Assembly (NCBI GenBank): GCA_030425945.1
Contig: JAUHZL010000156.1
Location: 1 to 7,038, forward strand
Origin: Alphaproteobacteria bacterium
Lineage (GTDB): Bacteria; Pseudomonadota; Alphaproteobacteria; Rhodobacterales; Rhodobacteraceae
Reading direction: 5' to 3'
Length of the DNA: 7,038 nt
Shown: piece by piece, positions 5,830 to 7,038 of the stretch
How the letters are laid out: each line of letters opens with the position of its first letter
How positions within the stretch are numbered: the first letter of the stretch is position 1
Notes under the pieces: generated by a model
What the model was told of the DNA's origin: nothing
The model's database searches: none
The model's input: the letters and a program-made list of their open reading frames with translations, nothing else
Translations under genes and position numbers: made by a program

Positions 5830-6284
5830 TTCGGCAGGTCCATCATCGCCGTGAACTCGCATTCGCAGGCCATTTCGCCCTCGACCGTGGCCTCGCCGCG
5901 GAACTTCCACACCTTGCCGCCCGGCTTGCCGCGCGTCACGGTCACCCGCATTTCGAGCACGTCGCCCGGGACGACCTTGCGGCGGAACTTGGCGCTGTCG
6001 ATCGCCATGAAGTAGACCAGCAGGTTCTTGTCGACCATGTCCATGCTGATCCCGACCATGACGGCGGCGGTCTGGGCCATCGCCTCGATGATCGTCACGC
6101 CCGGCATGATCGGCGTGGCCGGGAAATGGCCCTGGAAATGCGGTTCGTTGAAGGTGACGTTCTTGATGCCCGTCGCCGCGACGAACGGGTCGATGTCGCG
6201 CACCTTGTCAACGAGAAGAAACGGATAGCGGTGCGGGATAATCCGCTTGATGAGGTCGACGTCGATGACGTCCGGGATGGTCAT
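5826..6284 (-). CDS. fabZ: 3-hydroxyacyl-[ACP] dehydratase FabZ
   Basis: FabZ dehydrates R-3-hydroxyacyl-ACP to trans-2-enoyl-ACP in fatty acid elongation and competes with LpxA for 3-hydroxyacyl-ACP, which explains its place next to lpxA. The 152-residue hotdog-fold protein shows IPHRYPFLLVD (16-26), then NEPHFQGHFPATPIMPG (46-62) with catalytic His53, and IIEAMAQ (65-71) with catalytic Glu67. The start at 6284 is supported by GGAG (6296-6293 on the minus strand) 8 nt upstream. The TGA stop shares bases with the lpxA ATG as ATGA. A 69-nt gap holding two hairpins separates it from skp, the loosest junction of the operon, so extra regulation or mRNA processing could act here. In many proteobacteria lpxD sits just before fabZ; it is absent at this spot. 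Confidence 0.97.
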   Translation of the reverse strand: MTIPDVIDVDLIKRIIPHRYPFLLVDKVRDIDPFVAATGIKNVTFNEPHFQGHFPATPIMPGVTIIEAMAQTAAVMVGISMDMVDKNLLVYFMAIDSAKFRRKVVPGDVLEMRVTVTRGKPGGKVWKFRGEATVEGEMACECEFTAMMDLPK

Positions 6285-6292
6285 GTCGCAGG

Positions 6293-6296
6293 CTCC
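6293..6296 (-). promoter_or_regulatory. Ribosome binding site of fabZ
   Basis: GGAG on the minus strand, 8 nt before the fabZ ATG. It is the clearest Shine-Dalgarno sequence among the visible starts of the minus-strand operon; fabZ therefore appears to be initiated independently, whereas the lpxA, lpxI and lpxB starts look coupled. Confidence 0.7.
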
Positions 6297-6306
6297 AGAC
6301 GATGGT

Positions 6307-6330
6307 TCCCCCGCGTAGCAAGCGAGGGGA
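6307..6330 (-). other. Intergenic hairpin upstream of the fabZ ribosome binding site
   Basis: Bases 6307-6314 (TCCCCCGC) pair with 6322-6330 (GCG, bulged A6325, GGGGA), giving an 8-bp stem with a 7-nt loop. It ends 10 nt before the fabZ Shine-Dalgarno sequence in the direction of transcription. No T-run follows on the minus strand, so it is not a standard terminator; a stability, processing or attenuation role is possible. The alternative is chance pairing in GC-rich DNA. Confidence 0.4.
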
Positions 6331-6333
6331 TCG

Positions 6334-6352
6334 GGGGCAAGCGCCCTGCCCC
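6334..6352 (-). other. Second intergenic hairpin just after the skp stop codon
   Basis: GGGGCA (6334-6339) pairs with TGCCCC (6347-6352) around a 7-nt loop, directly after the skp stop. It stands in tandem with the hairpin at 6307-6330. No T-run follows, so a terminator is not supported. The two could also pair with each other in alternative folds, since both carry runs of C and G. Confidence 0.35.
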
Positions 6353-6353
6353 G

Positions 6354-6989
6354 TCAGTTGTCCGAAGGCGCGACCGGATCGGCGGTCGCGGGATCGAGCG
6401 GCTCGGGCGCAGTCAGCAATTGGCCCGTGCCATCGCCGATCGTCGTGTTGATCGCCTCGATGGCGCGGTCGGTGATGTCGAGCCGGTCGTCCGACAGGAA
6501 CACCGACCGCTGGTCGAAGATGGCCCCGGCCCCCACATCGCGCATGATCTGGCCGAGGATCGGAACCGCCGCGCTCAGGAACCGCCGGCGTTCCATGTCG
6601 CCGCGTTCGGTGAGCGCGCGCGCCTTCGCGTCCTGCTCCGTCCGGATCTGCGTTACCCGCGCATCGAAGTCATCGGCCAGTTGCCGGAACTCCTCGGGGT
6701 CGAGCGTCGGACGCCGCTCGGTCAGATCACGCTCTTCGGCGGAGAGTTCCGCTTCGAGGCGGCGGTTTTCCTCGGCCAGCAGGCGGGACTCGGTCTCGAT
6801 ATCGGCGGTAACCCGTTGACCGTAGGCCGAATTCGCGAACAGCGCCTCCTGGTCGACGACGAGGAACGGGCTGCGCAGCGTCGGCACGGGCGTCGGCGTC
6901 GCGGGCGGCGGCGTCTCCTGCGCCAAAACGCCAACGGCCCCCGAAAGGAGGGCCGTTGCCAAACAGATCGTCAGCGCAAGACGGCGCAT
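6354..6989 (-). CDS. skp: OmpH/Skp-family periplasmic outer-membrane protein chaperone
   Basis: Skp/OmpH proteins are periplasmic trimeric chaperones that hold unfolded outer-membrane proteins on the way to BamA. This one has 211 residues. A signal peptide covers residues 1-23 (basic start MRR, hydrophobic core, cleavage likely after V-L-A before Gln24). A proline-rich stretch follows at 27-37, then the beta strand SPFLVVDQEALFANS (40-54) typical of the family, a long charged alpha-helical coiled-coil hairpin at about 58-140 rich in E, R, A and L, and a return segment with FLSDDRLDITDRAIEAIN (164-181). Residues 188-211 form an acidic, proline-rich tail not needed by the core fold. The ATG is 3 nt after the bamA stop with no clear ribosome binding site, so translation probably depends on bamA. 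A strong inverted repeat lies within the signal-peptide codons. Position between bamA and fabZ is the standard one for this family. Confidence 0.92.
   Translation of the reverse strand: MRRLALTICLATALLSGAVGVLAQETPPPATPTPVPTLRSPFLVVDQEALFANSAYGQRVTADIETESRLLAEENRRLEAELSAEERDLTERRPTLDPEEFRQLADDFDARVTQIRTEQDAKARALTERGDMERRRFLSAAVPILGQIMRDVGAGAIFDQRSVFLSDDRLDITDRAIEAINTTIGDGTGQLLTAPEPLDPATADPVAPSDN
6932..6958 (-). other. Strong hairpin inside the skp signal-peptide coding region
   Basis: CAACGGCCC (6932-6940) and GGGCCGTTG (6950-6958) are perfect 9-bp reverse complements. Two further C-G pairs (6941-6942 with 6947-6948), next to bulged A6949, close a 4-nt loop. In skp mRNA the stem starts about 31 nt after the start codon, in codons 11-20. 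Three nt after it on the minus strand comes TTTT, too short for a normal intrinsic terminator. It could slow ribosomes or cause partial attenuation after bamA; this is inferred. Confidence 0.5.
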
Positions 6990-6992
6990 GGA

Positions 6993-7038
6993 TCAGAACT
7001 TGGTCGAGATCGTCAGGTCGAACCCGGCCGTCCGGTCG
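6993..7038 (-). CDS. bamA: Outer membrane assembly factor BamA, last 14 codons only
   Basis: Only the 3' end is present, read from the window's right edge. The frame encodes DRTAGFDLTISTKF followed by TGA (6995-6993). The alternating hydrophobic pattern ending in a C-terminal phenylalanine is the beta-signal of outer-membrane beta-barrels, and the gene is immediately upstream of skp (3-nt gap) and the fabZ-lpx genes, where bamA is found in proteobacteria. BamA is the central barrel of the machinery that inserts outer-membrane proteins. The identification rests on context plus this short tail, so another outer-membrane protein cannot be fully excluded. Confidence 0.8.
   Translation of the reverse strand, partial: DRTAGFDLTISTKF

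Noticed and set aside
5830..5910. Upstream ATG for lpxA adding 27 residues
   Set aside because: The added residues have no counterpart in LpxA and lie wholly inside fabZ; the start at 5829 gives the family N-terminus and an ATGA junction.
4825..6015. 396-codon plus-strand open frame
   Set aside because: It is antisense to lpxI, lpxA and fabZ; no recognisable motif, and the opposite strand has complete conserved enzymes.
1..7038. Mobile element, phage, CRISPR array, tRNA or rRNA gene, or defence system
   Set aside because: No transposase, integrase, regular spaced repeats, target-site duplications or RNA gene features were recognised; the genes belong to standard housekeeping and redox families.

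Overview
The window is high-GC, densely packed chromosomal DNA, most likely from an alphaproteobacterium of the Rhodobacterales (Rhodobacter/Roseobacter) type. The reasons are the strong G/C third-position codon bias, the use of LpxI rather than LpxH for UDP-diacylglucosamine hydrolysis, the order bamA-skp-fabZ-lpxA-lpxI-lpxB, and a cytochrome c' gene paired with a diheme cytochrome c. The genus cannot be fixed from this sequence alone.

Layout, left to right. (1) 1-752, plus strand: the 3' two thirds of mnmA, the tRNA 2-thiouridylase. (2) 749-3082: a small redox module made of a minus-strand LysR-type regulator and a divergent plus-strand pair encoding periplasmic cytochrome c' and a probably membrane-anchored diheme cytochrome c. 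The 93-bp region between the divergent genes holds two clear inverted repeats and a weak candidate promoter. (3) 3079-7038, minus strand: an outer-membrane biogenesis operon read right to left as bamA (last 14 codons only), skp/ompH, fabZ, lpxA, lpxI and lpxB. No stretch over 300 bases lacks a gene; the longest non-coding gaps are the 93-bp lysR-cytochrome region and the 69-bp skp-fabZ gap.

How the genes work together. FabZ dehydrates 3-hydroxyacyl-ACP while LpxA draws on the same pool to acylate UDP-GlcNAc. LpxI then makes lipid X and LpxB condenses lipid X with its UDP precursor to give the lipid A disaccharide. BamA and Skp insert and chaperone outer-membrane proteins, so the operon ties lipid A supply to outer-membrane protein assembly. 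Junctions inside the operon are very tight (3-nt gap, ATGA overlap, 4-nt gap, 16-nt overlap), which suggests translational coupling; the skp-fabZ gap is the exception and holds two tandem hairpins. The cytochrome pair probably acts in periplasmic electron transfer or nitric oxide binding, and the LysR protein is the obvious candidate regulator.

I see no phage, transposon, CRISPR, toxin-antitoxin or defence genes, and no convincing undescribed system. The points most worth a second look are structural: two convergent gene pairs that share a CTAA stop-codon overlap, a dyad whose loop contains the lysR start codon, a strong hairpin in the skp signal-peptide coding region, a sharp codon-usage anomaly in the lpxI core, an alanine at the LpxA acyl-chain ruler position, and a first heme in the diheme cytochrome without an obvious methionine ligand.
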